Shown: piece after piece, positions 19,133 to 27,530 of the stretch
Numbering within the stretch: the first letter of the stretch is position 1
How the letters are laid out: every line of letters starts with the position of its first letter
Translations under genes and position numbers: made by a program
DNA from: Mucilaginibacter aquaedulcis
GTDB taxonomy: Bacteria; Bacteroidota; Bacteroidia; Sphingobacteriales; Sphingobacteriaceae
Direction of reading: 5' to 3'
NCBI RefSeq assembly: GCF_030409325.1
Contig: NZ_JAUFPR010000002.1
Location: 620,001 to 684,000, forward strand
DNA length: 64,000 nt
The notes under the pieces: generated by a model
The model's input: only the letters and a program-made list of their open reading frames with translations
Databases searched by the model: none
Told to the model about the DNA's origin: nothing

Positions 19133-20215
19133 TTAGTTTTGCTTGTCTTTTTTTGCCAGGTAAATATTTTTTCCTTCCATTCTGAACTTGAAAGGAGTTG
19201 TTAGTTCAATAATTTGCATAGCCTCTTGCAATGGTTCCTTATCCAGTAAACCACTTATCTGTTCGGTTTTAAGCGCAGGATCTTCAAATATCACCTGTAC
19301 ATTGTATTTACGCTCAATTTGTTTAGCTACATCCTCAAACAACTCATTGGTAAATAATATCTTATTATCAATCCACGCGGTTTCTTTAATCTCATCTGGT
19401 TTAACCTGAGGTAAAGAAGTTACCTGATACTCAACCTTAGGTATGTTATCTTTAGATTTAAACCTCGTCTGTAATTCGTTATTAGTTACCATCAACTTTT
19501 CATTCGGTAATAGAACTATTATTTTCTCCGGATTGTTATTTAATTGAACCTGAACCTTCCCTTTAAGCAATGTGGTTTCAATGGTTTTATCATCATTATA
19601 AGCCTTAACATTAAACACAGTTCCAAGCACTTTAACAATAAGTTTATTGGTGTGCACAAGAAAAGGCTTTTTGGGGTTTTTAGTTACTTCAAAAAAGCCT
19701 TCACCTGTTAATGTGACATCCCTTGTGCTTTTTGAAAACTGTTCGGGATAAATAAAGGTACTTCCCGCATTAAGCCTCACTGTAGTACCATCAGCCATGA
19801 TTAGCTTTTGAGTAGTCCCGTAAGGCACATGAACTTCATGCATCACTGTGGCCGAAGCCTGATCAGATGTTCGGTATCTTAATGTATAAAACGCTCCCCC
19901 ACATAAACCTAATATTAAAATTGCTGCAGCCACCCATCTCCAATTGAACAACGGCTTTACAATAACCTCATCTGCAACTGGTAATTCATCCGCATTTTTT
20001 ATTTTATTCCAAAGATCTTCAAGCCTGAAACTGATGTCTTTTTCTTTGCCTGTTTCTGTTATTTCACTATTACCTTTTAAAGCATCATTTACCTGATGCA
20101 GTTTTTTGTACTCCGGAGATTGCTCAAGAAATGTTTCGAGTTCTGCTAATTCTTCAGTAGTAGCAGTTTTGCCCATACTTTTAGCCATTAACTCCATAAA
20201 CCTGGATTTGCCCAT
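19133..20215 (-). CDS. FecR family anti-sigma factor
   Basis: A 360-aa inner-membrane regulator. Residues 1-85 are a cytoplasmic helical part expected to bind the sigma factor. One membrane span lies about 90-112 (WVAAAILILGLCGGAFY). The periplasmic FecR domain (about 123-225) includes VPYGTTQKLIMADGT and GEGFFEV, and a DUF4974/STN-contact domain covers about 280-355 (FTNELFEDVAKQIERKYNV). It should hold the ECF sigma factor until SusC signals that glycan is being imported. It is encoded 94 bases after the sigma gene and 185 bases before susC on the same strand, the usual PUL order. Confidence 0.93.
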   Translation of the reverse strand: MGKSRFMELMAKSMGKTATTEELAELETFLEQSPEYKKLHQVNDALKGNSEITETGKEKDISFRLEDLWNKIKNADELPVADEVIVKPLFNWRWVAAAILILGLCGGAFYTLRYRTSDQASATVMHEVHVPYGTTQKLIMADGTTVRLNAGSTFIYPEQFSKSTRDVTLTGEGFFEVTKNPKKPFLVHTNKLIVKVLGTVFNVKAYNDDKTIETTLLKGKVQVQLNNNPEKIIVLLPNEKLMVTNNELQTRFKSKDNIPKVEYQVTSLPQVKPDEIKETAWIDNKILFTNELFEDVAKQIERKYNVQVIFEDPALKTEQISGLLDKEPLQEAMQIIELTTPFKFRMEGKNIYLAKKDKQN

Positions 20216-20309
20216 AATAATTATATACTATTGTAAGGACACCACACTATGCGATTTTTCCTAAAAGAAATTGAAAAAAAAATTGATTAAAAAAGAGACA
20301 GGCACCGAT

Positions 20310-20861
20310 TTACTTGTTACCAAGAGAATCATCAAGTTTTTTAATAGCAATAGCCAACTGCGCGAAAACTGTTTTATTCGAAAGACCAAGGATAGCGGCC
20401 ACCTCATTACAAGACAGATCATCTTCTTTTACCATTTTGTAAATCAGTTTACACCTGGGTGGTAGTTCGTTGATCGCTTTTAAAACTTTTCTTTGCAGTT
20501 CCTTACTGATAAGCAACTGGGATGGGTCAACAGATAAATGAAAATAATAAGACTCAGTAAGTTGAAGTTCTTTGATCTTTTTTGATGATACACTGCGTAA
20601 ATGATTAAGGGAGGCATTTTTCACAAGCACATACAGGTAAACCTGCAGGTTTTTTATAGTATCAAGACTGCCACGCCCTAACCAGATCTTTAAGAAGGCA
20701 TCGTTTACAATTTCCTGTGCCACTTCCTTGTCACCGAGGAATGAACAGGCAAATGAATACAGCTTAGCTTCATGCATGCTGTATAACTCTTCAAATGCAG
20801 CCTCGTCCCCGTTAACCTGAATACGACGTATACAATCTTGTGTACTCACAATGGAGGGCAT
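20310..20861 (-). CDS. RNA polymerase ECF sigma factor
   Basis: A 183-aa sigma-70 family ECF protein. Region 2 (about residues 18-85) contains FEELYSMHEAKLYSFAC and the promoter-melting helix around DAFLKIWLGR. Region 4 (about 130-180) contains ELPPRCKLIYKMVKEDDLS and the helix-turn-helix NEVAAILGLSNKTVFAQL. No extra domain is present. It is the promoter-proximal gene of the PUL and should activate susC and downstream genes when released by the adjacent FecR. Start ATG 20861 gives a normal ECF length. Confidence 0.93.
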   Translation of the reverse strand: MPSIVSTQDCIRRIQVNGDEAAFEELYSMHEAKLYSFACSFLGDKEVAQEIVNDAFLKIWLGRGSLDTIKNLQVYLYVLVKNASLNHLRSVSSKKIKELQLTESYYFHLSVDPSQLLISKELQRKVLKAINELPPRCKLIYKMVKEDDLSCNEVAAILGLSNKTVFAQLAIAIKKLDDSLGNK

Positions 20862-21012
20862 TTTTACCTGTTTAAATTAATTGAAATAGTTCTCAATAAG
20901 CAAAAATGTAAAATTATTACTACATATGGTATTCTTATGCAGTATTAGATGCCCAATGTTTAAAACCAGAAGTTGATTAAATACCTATAATGTAGGAAGT
21001 GAATTATATAGA

Positions 21013-21741
21013 TCAGAGATAATTTACTACCATTAACCTCCAAGCCCGGGCCTGATGCGCCTCTTTATCCCAAATATATACCGATGAATTTATTCCTTTT
21101 AAGGTCAGGGAGCTGGCTAAAGCCTGATTGTTTTCAAATAACACATCTTCTTGCCCGATTGCTAAAACAATATCGATTTTTCTTATAGCAAGCAATTTAT
21201 CTTCATCTTCCAGATTTGGAATATACTGTAAAGGCATATTAAAATATATATTCTCATCCCAATAGCCTTCCAATAAATCTTCATAGTGCCCTATTTTAAT
21301 TGCAAGATCATAACGGCCGCTCATACCAACTACTTTGTTAAATTCGGCAGGGTGCCGTAAGGCTATATTTACGGCATGATAAGCTCCTAAACTGCAACCG
21401 GCAACTATTTTAAATGAACCTGGGTTTTTCTTGTTTATGAATGGGATAACCTCATTTAAAATATACTGCTCATACTGAATATGGCGCTGAATTTTTACCG
21501 ATGGGTGGAAGCCTGTGCTGTAAAAGCTTTCGCAATCAACACTGTCAACACAGTAAACCTGAATATATCCTTTTTCTATTTTATCACGCAGGGCCTCAAT
21601 TACTCTCCAGTTCTCATAATCATAAAAGCGCCCCATTCTGGCAGGAAAAAATAAAACAGAAGCACCAGCATAACCAAATATCAACATCTCCATGTTTTTT
21701 TGAAGAATCGGGCTATACCACCGAATGTACTCTCTATTCAT
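21013..21741 (-). CDS. Esterase family alpha/beta hydrolase
   Basis: A 242-aa cytoplasmic alpha/beta hydrolase. The nucleophile elbow is GCSLGAYHA, about residue 119, with Ser in GxSxG. A late Asp in IGQEDVLFENN and the C-terminal His in DKEAHQARAW are suitable triad partners. The N-terminus (REYIRWYSPILQKNMEMLIFG) resembles the putative-esterase (esterase D-like) family. There is no signal peptide. It lies 35 bases downstream of the SGNH hydrolase gene on the same strand, so the two probably form one operon. The ester substrate cannot be deduced. Confidence 0.8.
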   Translation of the reverse strand: MNREYIRWYSPILQKNMEMLIFGYAGASVLFFPARMGRFYDYENWRVIEALRDKIEKGYIQVYCVDSVDCESFYSTGFHPSVKIQRHIQYEQYILNEVIPFINKKNPGSFKIVAGCSLGAYHAVNIALRHPAEFNKVVGMSGRYDLAIKIGHYEDLLEGYWDENIYFNMPLQYIPNLEDEDKLLAIRKIDIVLAIGQEDVLFENNQALASSLTLKGINSSVYIWDKEAHQARAWRLMVVNYL

Positions 21742-21776
21742 ACTATGCTATGCAATATGAGGCTATTTTATGATGT

Positions 21777-22388
21777 TTATATTAATTCTGCGTGAAAGTT
21801 TTCCGAAAGTTTAGCATATATAACCTGTTTCCAAAGCGCATACCCTTTTGTACTTAAATGAAGTCCGTCTGATTGAAAATAATCTTTATCAGGATATCCA
21901 TCTTTGTTAAGCATTTTGCTAAATATATTAATGAACTTCCAGTTATTGTCCCATTTTATAATTTCATTTTCGATGATATTATTAGTGTATTTAAGCGAAT
22001 TGATCAGATCCCATCGGGCGATGCTTGGCTTAATAGAAACGTAATAACATGGGATAGCACCATAACGCGCGGCGATCAATTGGGCTAAACGTTCAAAAAA
22101 TATAAATATTTCTTCCGGATGTCTTCCATCGCCTAAATCATTATCACCAGCATAAATTACAATTGATTTGGCATCATAAGGGGCAATTATTCGATTAAAA
22201 AACCAGCAGCAGGCAGCAAGGGTTGATCCACCAAAGCCAAGATTAACTGGTTTAAAGAGTTTAAAATCTTCATATAACGTATTCCACAACCTAATTGATG
22301 AGCTGCCATAAAACAACGTTGACGGCTGATCAATCGATTTTAATCTTTCTTTTTCAAGTCCTTTAACCTCTTCTTCGTACCAATACAT
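21777..22388 (-). CDS. SGNH/GDSL-type hydrolase
   Basis: A 203-aa SGNH hydrolase. Block I is YGSSSIRLW (residues 27-35; the usual GDS is GSS), block II the Gly in NLGFGGST (49-56), block III the Asn in YAGDNDLGDG, and block V SDGLHLSTKGY with the Asp-x-x-His pair. All four catalytic positions are therefore present. There is no export signal. Families with the GSSSIRLW pattern include acetylxylan-type and lysophospholipase-like esterases. It is the first gene of a two-gene operon with the esterase at 21013 and is divergent from the phosphoesterase at 22540. Confidence 0.82.
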   Translation of the reverse strand: MYWYEEEVKGLEKERLKSIDQPSTLFYGSSSIRLWNTLYEDFKLFKPVNLGFGGSTLAACCWFFNRIIAPYDAKSIVIYAGDNDLGDGRHPEEIFIFFERLAQLIAARYGAIPCYYVSIKPSIARWDLINSLKYTNNIIENEIIKWDNNWKFINIFSKMLNKDGYPDKDYFQSDGLHLSTKGYALWKQVIYAKLSENFHAELI

Positions 22389-22539
22389 ACACTATTTATA
22401 ATAATTGCTAAATGTAAAAAATTACGGTAAACTTATCTACCCGAATTATATAGAGTTGTGTCACTAACGTTTAAGAATTAAGTCTGTGTAATATTATTTA
22501 ATCAAAACTTAATACCTGTTTGGTATTTTAGCGGCAAAT

Positions 22540-23664
22540 ATGATAACGTTAAACTCCGTACAGTTAAAACCAGTTTTTAAGCTTGGCCAGCCTGATGATT
22601 CTTATAAATTCCAACCTTTACCCGCTCCTTCAGGTAAATATCCCTATCACCTGTATATTGAAAAAATACTTCCTGATGTTGGCAATCAAAAAATAAGCTT
22701 TCATACACTTGGTGATACAGGCAGCGTGCGAGACCCTGATACCATAGGCATAGTGGTTAATGAAATGATTAAACATTACAACTGTGATAGTGCAGACCAA
22801 CCACAGTTTTTATACCACCTTGGCGATGTTGTTTATAACCACGGCGAAGCTGAGCGCTATGAACAACAGTTTTTCGTTCCATATAAATCATATCCCGCTC
22901 CTATTTTCGCCATCGCCGGCAATCACGACAGTGACATCAATCCTGCAAATCCAACTCCTTACAAAAGTCTTGATGCTTTTAGTAAAGTTTTCTGTGATAC
23001 CGTTTTGCGCCCTGTTAATCTGGGTGGCGGTACGGATAAAATGAGTATGATCCAGCCTAACATTTACTGGACACTAAAAACTCCATTATTCAATATGATA
23101 GGCCTGCATAGTAACGTTCCTAAATTTGGAATTATTACTCCAGAACAACGGGCCTGGTTTGTTGAAGAATTAAAAACAAACAACAACGAGCGCCCGGAAA
23201 AAGCCTTAATTGTTTGCCTCCACCACTCGCCATATTCTGCAGATATTAATCATGGCTCAAGTTTACCAATGATTGAATTTCTGGAGGGAGCTTTTAAGGA
23301 AACAGGCATTATTCCTGATCTTGTATTAAGCGGCCACGTTCATAATTATCAGCGTTTTAATAAAGATTATGACAATAAAAGTTTAACTTATGTAGTCGCC
23401 GGCGCCGGTGGTTTCGATGAGCTTCACGCCGTGGTTCAACCAAATGACGAGCATTTTACTGATGATGATCAACTATTTAACGACGTTAAACTCATGAAAT
23501 ATTGTGACAACAAACATGGATTTTTAAATATCTCGGTAGAAAAAAACGCCAATGGTTTAATCATCACCGGCAGCTATTACTCAATAACCAAAAAACAACA
23601 AACCGATCATATTGACGTTTCAACAACTTTATACGATCAGTTTGTTATTCATATTAATGCATAA
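22540..23664 (+). CDS. Calcineurin-like metallophosphoesterase
   Basis: A 374-aa metallophosphoesterase. The five metal and phosphate motifs appear in order: LGDTGS (about 57, a GDTG variant of DxH), YHLGDVVYNHGE (about 90), AGNHDSD (about 127), LHHSPYS (about 229) and SGHVHNYQRF (about 264). The order and the HVHNYQR end resemble purple-acid-phosphatase-like enzymes. No signal peptide is seen, so it is probably cytoplasmic. It stands alone and converges with the PI-PLC-like gene at 23693. Whether it cleaves phosphomonoesters or diesters is not readable. Confidence 0.85.
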   Translation: MITLNSVQLKPVFKLGQPDDSYKFQPLPAPSGKYPYHLYIEKILPDVGNQKISFHTLGDTGSVRDPDTIGIVVNEMIKHYNCDSADQPQFLYHLGDVVYNHGEAERYEQQFFVPYKSYPAPIFAIAGNHDSDINPANPTPYKSLDAFSKVFCDTVLRPVNLGGGTDKMSMIQPNIYWTLKTPLFNMIGLHSNVPKFGIITPEQRAWFVEELKTNNNERPEKALIVCLHHSPYSADINHGSSLPMIEFLEGAFKETGIIPDLVLSGHVHNYQRFNKDYDNKSLTYVVAGAGGFDELHAVVQPNDEHFTDDDQLFNDVKLMKYCDNKHGFLNISVEKNANGLIITGSYYSITKKQQTDHIDVSTTLYDQFVIHINA

Positions 23665-23692
23665 TTCTTATTAAGAAAAGAAATATCTCCTT

Positions 23693-24784
23693 TTAATTTC
23701 CTGTTGCGTTGTTTACTCCATTACTATTGTTAACCGGATTTAAACGGAAATACTTATTTCCTGTTTCAAAATTTACTACATAGTCTGATTTAAAATGGGT
23801 GCTTTTTAAATAATAATCAGTTGTAATAATTTGGGCACCAGAGTTACAAGCGGCTACAAAATCAGATTTATCATTGGCTCGTGCTTGTTCGGTGTCTGAA
23901 TCGGCACGTGTTCTGATAATATACCCCTTTTTAACCAGATCTTTTATTTCAGGTGTTTTAGGGTTGTTTAAGATCATCATAGCTGCTTCTGGTGTACCAG
24001 GGTCCGAATTAGTAAATAATACTCTTCCTTTTAACGAAGGATGTCCTTGAATATAAAGAGTTCTGTCTTCCTTTGTATTATCCATAATAAATACAAACTT
24101 GCCACGGGCCTTTTTCAGAGTTGGCCAGTTACCATGCAACACGGCGCTTTCCAGTGTAAGATATTTCCCTCTGACCATATCAGGAGTTATCAGACTGGCG
24201 CCTAAGCCTTGGCGAATATCCTGATCCAATTCATCAAGAGTTTGTTCAGTGAATTTTTCAGGAACAGTGAGTTTAGGATCTTTTGATTTACCATCTTTAG
24301 GCTCCAAAGTAATAAAAATGGGGTTATGATCAGGGTGTGCATCTGACCATGTTTTTAATTGTTTTAACCCATCTTTAAAAGTTAAGCAATGACTGCGAAA
24401 ATCCAGATCAACTATATGAAACACCTTAAAACCTGGTTGTTTCATTTCACCATTAGGATCAAATGGAGGTTGATCTTTTACCCAATCCAAACCTTTAGGG
24501 TGTGCATATTTACCTCCTTTTGAATCAGCATAAACGTCAATTTCCAAGTTCAACAATCCCATATTAAGCTGATCTGTTAAAGCAATATGTTCGTAATCAA
24601 TTTTCTCTGCAGCTTCGGGGTTCTGCATTTGGAAAGCTTTAAATAAAGCCGGTTCTATAGCTTCTTTATAACTATTGTGTGAACCTATTACCTGTATTTT
24701 ATTTATAGGCAGGTCATCATAATTCTCCGTCCATTTATATACAGACAAGATCAGTACTAAAAATATACTTAAAAGGATTTTCAT
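23693..24784 (-). CDS. Ca2+-dependent phosphoinositide-specific phospholipase C family protein
   Basis: A 363-aa exported protein from the Met at 24784 (MKILLSIFLVLILSVYKW, a signal peptide). The frame extends 15 codons further upstream, but that would bury the signal sequence, so I chose the internal ATG. The catalytic N-terminal block reads KIQVIGSHNSYKEAI, followed by NLEIDVYAD and FKVFHIVDLDFRS, typical of the Ca-dependent PI-PLC family. VFITLEPKDG-like and KGYIIRTRADSDTEQA blocks occur later. It should cleave a glycerophosphodiester such as phosphatidylinositol outside the cytoplasm. Convergent with the metallophosphoesterase, 28 bases apart. Confidence 0.85.
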   Translation of the reverse strand: MKILLSIFLVLILSVYKWTENYDDLPINKIQVIGSHNSYKEAIEPALFKAFQMQNPEAAEKIDYEHIALTDQLNMGLLNLEIDVYADSKGGKYAHPKGLDWVKDQPPFDPNGEMKQPGFKVFHIVDLDFRSHCLTFKDGLKQLKTWSDAHPDHNPIFITLEPKDGKSKDPKLTVPEKFTEQTLDELDQDIRQGLGASLITPDMVRGKYLTLESAVLHGNWPTLKKARGKFVFIMDNTKEDRTLYIQGHPSLKGRVLFTNSDPGTPEAAMMILNNPKTPEIKDLVKKGYIIRTRADSDTEQARANDKSDFVAACNSGAQIITTDYYLKSTHFKSDYVVNFETGNKYFRLNPVNNSNGVNNATGN

Positions 24785-25145
24785 ATTTATGGTGTTATGT
24801 GGAATATCTAAACTAAAGTTAAAAAACAATGTTCTGCACGTTGGTTGAATGCGTTATTACAATAAACAGAGTTAATAACAAACTGTTCAGCGCAAAAATG
24901 GACACAACCTTTACTGCCGTTTGATGCCTATCAGAAATCGATTCAAAATTGAATCTACTATGTTTAATTTACATTAATTAAATATTAAAAGTAAGAATCC
25001 TAAGTAACTTTTCGGTTGCATAATAATTGACTTCTGAATTACCAAAAATTAAATATTAAGATAAGTATATAACTTTTGCTAATTTCAATAGGTCATCATC
25101 CCAATAAGATTAAGCTTATATTTATATTATTAAATTATAAATCAC
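24785..25145. other. Intergenic region between divergent genes
   Basis: A 361-base AT-rich divergent spacer between the PI-PLC-like gene and the nucleoside phosphorylase. A TATAACTTTTGC stretch near 25067-25078 is one base longer than the Bacteroidota TAnnTTTG element and could be the phosphorylase promoter. I see no small gene and no strong hairpin. Confidence 0.4.
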
Positions 25146-26018
25146 TTGGAAAGAATTTCAGAAACCGATCTTATATTAAATAATGATGGAAGTATCTATC
25201 ATTTAAATTTATTGCCCGAAGACATTAGTGATACAATTATACTTGTTGGCGATCCTGACAGAGTTCCCCAGGTTAGTAAATTTTTTGATCGTATCGAAAT
25301 AAAAAAGGGAAAGCGAGAATTTATTACCCATACAGGTTATATCGAAAATAAAAGACTTACAGTTATCTCTACAGGTATTGGTACGGATAATATTGATATT
25401 GTATTAAATGAATTGGATGCGTTAGTGAATATAGATTTGGAAACAAGGCTTCCTCAACCCAAGCTTCGTAGTATTGACATTATCAGAATTGGTACTTCAG
25501 GCGCTTTGCAACCTGAAATACCGATTGATAGTTTACTTATTTCCTCAGCAGCATTCGGTTTAGATGCACTCATGCACTATTACAAACATTCAAATTCAGA
25601 TAATGAACATAAACTTTTAGAGGAATTTTGCTCAATAATACCTACCGACTATCAAATTAAACCATATTTGGCCACAGCCAGTACAAAACTACTTGACCGG
25701 TTTGATGGCATGACCAATTCAGGTTTAACATTAACTGCGCCTGGCTTTTATTCACCTCAGGGCCGGCAAGTAAGGGCTGTATCAAACACACCTGATCTGC
25801 TTTCCGTCTTTATGAAGTTTAAAAGCTCACAAGAAAAAGTGTTGACCAATTTGGAAATGGAAACAGCAGGTATATACGGACTGGCCTCTGTCCTTGGTCA
25901 TCATGCGTTATCGTTTAATGTTATATTAGCCAACCGGTCAACAAATAAATTCAGCACCAACCCAAGCGTAGTGATGGATCACTTTATTAAGGCAATCTTA
26001 ATTAAAATTTGTTCCTGA
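25146..26018 (+). CDS. Nucleoside phosphorylase (uridine phosphorylase-like)
   Basis: A 290-aa PNP/UDP-family phosphorylase. The phosphate-binding block VGDPDRVPQV is at about residue 35, STGIGTDNIDIVLNEL at about 77, IGTSGALQPEIP at about 117, and LEMETAGIYGLA near 238 is the nucleoside-binding Glu block. It carries out phosphorolysis of nucleosides for salvage, in the cytoplasm. The start is TTG at 25146: there is no in-frame ATG before the conserved region and the N-terminus ERISETDLILNNDGSIYHL is needed by the fold. It is transcribed alone and converges on the HAD gene. Confidence 0.88.
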   Translation: MERISETDLILNNDGSIYHLNLLPEDISDTIILVGDPDRVPQVSKFFDRIEIKKGKREFITHTGYIENKRLTVISTGIGTDNIDIVLNELDALVNIDLETRLPQPKLRSIDIIRIGTSGALQPEIPIDSLLISSAAFGLDALMHYYKHSNSDNEHKLLEEFCSIIPTDYQIKPYLATASTKLLDRFDGMTNSGLTLTAPGFYSPQGRQVRAVSNTPDLLSVFMKFKSSQEKVLTNLEMETAGIYGLASVLGHHALSFNVILANRSTNKFSTNPSVVMDHFIKAILIKICS

Positions 26019-26039
26019 AACAGCATTAATCTATTAAAC

Positions 26040-26669
26040 CTAAAAATTTTCCCTTTTTATAAATTGTTGTAAAGTATCGGGAGCTGTCATTAAAAAAGTT
26101 TGTATTCCTAATTTCTGTGCGGCGGCTAAGTGTTGCGGACTGTCATCAATAAATAAGGTTTCTGCTGGGTCAAGATTATTCTCATTTAAAACCTGTTCAA
26201 ATATTGCGGGTTCAGGTTTACGTTTACCTGTTAAGTGCGAGTAGTATGTTTTTTCAAAAAGATGATCATTCCCATCAAAGCCAAATTCAGATTTCAGGTA
26301 AGCCATAATATGATCATAGTGTATAGCGTTGATATTGCTCAGCAAAAAGGTGCGGTATTTACCCTTCAAATTTAACAACAATTCATTGTTACCATCTTCA
26401 ATTCCGAGCAGCATACTGTTCCAGGCAGCATTAATTTGATCATTTGTTAAAGCTGGATTGCCCGTTTTTTGCCTTATATAGGCTCTAAATTCATCTGCGG
26501 TTACCTCTCCCCGATCAAATTTATCAAAAATTTCATCTTGTTGCTTGTGGCCAAAAAACTCAGCCGAATTATTGATACCCAACTCATTCCATGATTGTTG
26601 GGTCTTTAAAAAGTCTAAACTAAATATGACGTTACCGTAGTCAAAGATGATATTTTTAATGTTTTTCAT
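26040..26669 (-). CDS. HAD superfamily hydrolase
   Basis: A 209-aa HAD-IA phosphatase from the Met at 26669 (MKNIKNIIFDYGNVIFSLD). The frame opens 14 codons earlier, but motif I normally lies close to the N-terminus, so I start here. Motif I is FDYGNVIF, motif II the Ser in FLLSNINAIH (about 115), motif III a Lys in GKRKPEPAIF (about 155) and motif IV LFIDDSPQHLAAA (about 177). It probably dephosphorylates a small metabolite. It lies 64 bases upstream of the tRNA gene but on the opposite strand, so the two are divergent. Confidence 0.88.
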   Translation of the reverse strand: MKNIKNIIFDYGNVIFSLDFLKTQQSWNELGINNSAEFFGHKQQDEIFDKFDRGEVTADEFRAYIRQKTGNPALTNDQINAAWNSMLLGIEDGNNELLLNLKGKYRTFLLSNINAIHYDHIMAYLKSEFGFDGNDHLFEKTYYSHLTGKRKPEPAIFEQVLNENNLDPAETLFIDDSPQHLAAAQKLGIQTFLMTAPDTLQQFIKRENF

Positions 26670-26677
26670 AAAAGCGT

Positions 26678-26708
26678 TTTGTAAATTGAAGGCAAATATG
26701 TAAAATTG
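26678..26708 (+). promoter_or_regulatory. Bacteroidota-type promoter for the tRNA gene
   Basis: TTTG at 26678-26681 is followed after 19 bases by TAAAATTG at 26701-26708. This matches the Bacteroidota primary sigma pattern TTTG-N19-TAnnTTTG with one mismatch, 25 bases before the tRNA 5' end. Confidence 0.5.
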
Positions 26709-26733
26709 CACCCGTTAAACAAACAAAATATCT

Positions 26734-26810
26734 GCGCCTATAGCTCAGTTGGTTAGAGTAGAAGACTCATAATCTTTTGGTCCCTGGTTCGAGCCCAGGT
26801 GGGCGCACCA
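26734..26810 (+). tRNA. tRNA with CAT anticodon (Met, elongator type)
   Basis: A 77-base cloverleaf: acceptor stem GCGCCTA pairing with TGGGCGC, D arm GCTC/GAGT with an AGTTGGTTA loop, anticodon stem GAAGA/TCTTT with loop CTCATAA, T arm CCTGG-TTCGAGC-CCAGG, discriminator A and an encoded CCA. The anticodon is CAT. The acceptor 1-72 pair is G-C, unlike a bacterial initiator, so it is elongator Met or a lysidine-modified Ile. Its last bases are repeated at 45675-45696, consistent with use as an integration site. Confidence 0.93.
26787..26808 (+). repeat. attL-like direct repeat (tRNA 3' end)
   Basis: These 22 bases of the T arm and acceptor stem recur at 45675-45696 with a single C-to-T difference, in the same orientation. 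Tyrosine recombinases commonly use the tRNA 3' end as attachment site. Confidence 0.55.
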
Positions 26811-26829
26811 ACAGCCTTTCAATGGCAAC

Positions 26830-26863
26830 AAAAGCCTGTAAATTAATAAATTTACAGGCTTTT
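26830..26863 (+). terminator. Rho-independent terminator after the tRNA gene
   Basis: AAAAGCCTGTAAATT and AATTTACAGGCTTTT form a perfect 15-bp stem around a short AATA loop, with the T-run at its 3' side. Confidence 0.85.
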
Positions 26864-26998
26864 ATATTTTCAGCCAAATCAAATCACATCAAACTTTCTT
26901 AAGGTTTACGATACATATTACGTAACCTGTTTTCAATTTTCATATCCCAGGTATTGAAAAGTTACTTAATTAATTACATGTCAGTTAATTATAAATCT

Positions 26999-27036
26999 CA
27001 AAAGGGTATAAAAAAGGTCTTTTTTACACCCTTTTG
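26999..27036. repeat. Near-perfect 38-base palindrome
   Basis: CAAAAGGGT-A-TAAAAAAG and CTTTTTTA-C-ACCCTTTTG are inverted repeats with one mismatched pair and almost no loop. It could terminate transcription in both directions, or be a recombination or replication structure of the island end. Confidence 0.6.
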
Positions 27037-27105
27037 ATACCTAAAAATAAGGGTTTCATTACCTAATTGAAACAAATTTTATTAAAAAGAAGGAGGAAGT
27101 GAACG

Positions 27106-27135
27106 ATGAAAATCGTAAACACCTCTACAATATAG
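27106..27135 (+). CDS. Nine-codon leader-like ORF with strong ribosome binding site
   Basis: ATG at 27106 is preceded by GAAGGAGGAA (27089-27098) at a 7-base spacing, a strong Shine-Dalgarno sequence that is unusual in Bacteroidota. The frame reads MKIVNTSTI and stops with TAG. It is either a short leader peptide or the start of a gene whose remainder has been lost. No downstream plus-strand gene follows within 2 kb. Confidence 0.2.
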   Translation: MKIVNTSTI

Positions 27136-27530
27136 ACAAAAGGATAAATACATTGCTTATAGCAATTATTTGAAATGTCCTCGTCCCCGTTAGCGTCCGG
27201 TTGTGTCGCTAATGAGATTACATTACCAGGCACGATTCACTAAGCTCCAAGTGGCAACATGCCTGTAACCCCCCTAATACTTGCAAGCCGTTGGCAATTT
27301 CAGATAGCTCCAACTGGCTGACAAAAATCGGTCTCGCTTTCGGAACGACTGTAGAAACACCTGATTTTTTTGATTAGAATATCCAGCATTGGTTTAAAAT
27401 TCAATTAAAAATACAGATCATAATGCAGTTCTCCAAATACGGGAGGGTTGATGCTTTCTTCTCAAATTTGAATAAATTCAGTCTTTAAATGGTCAATAGA
27501 TTCATGAAAAAGTCCCCATCACCTGGTTAT

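Larger units (their letters stand above)
26864..27530. other. Gene-poor left end of the putative island
   Basis: About 670 bases without a convincing gene. It holds the palindrome at 26999-27036, a nine-codon frame with a strong Shine-Dalgarno sequence at 27106, and a more GC-rich block about 27180-27360 in which AGCTCCAA-G/C-TGGC occurs twice in direct orientation. On the minus strand of that block a frame of about 50 codons is open but has no good start. The region may be the remains of a lost gene such as a recombinase; no motif supports that. Confidence 0.4.

Noticed and set aside
27180..27375. A minus-strand frame with a double-glycine-like leader (VLGG) followed by a Cys-rich tail, resembling a peptide natural-product precursor
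   Set aside because: There is no good start codon, no ribosome binding site and no processing peptidase, radical SAM or lanthipeptide enzyme nearby. The pattern is short enough to be chance.
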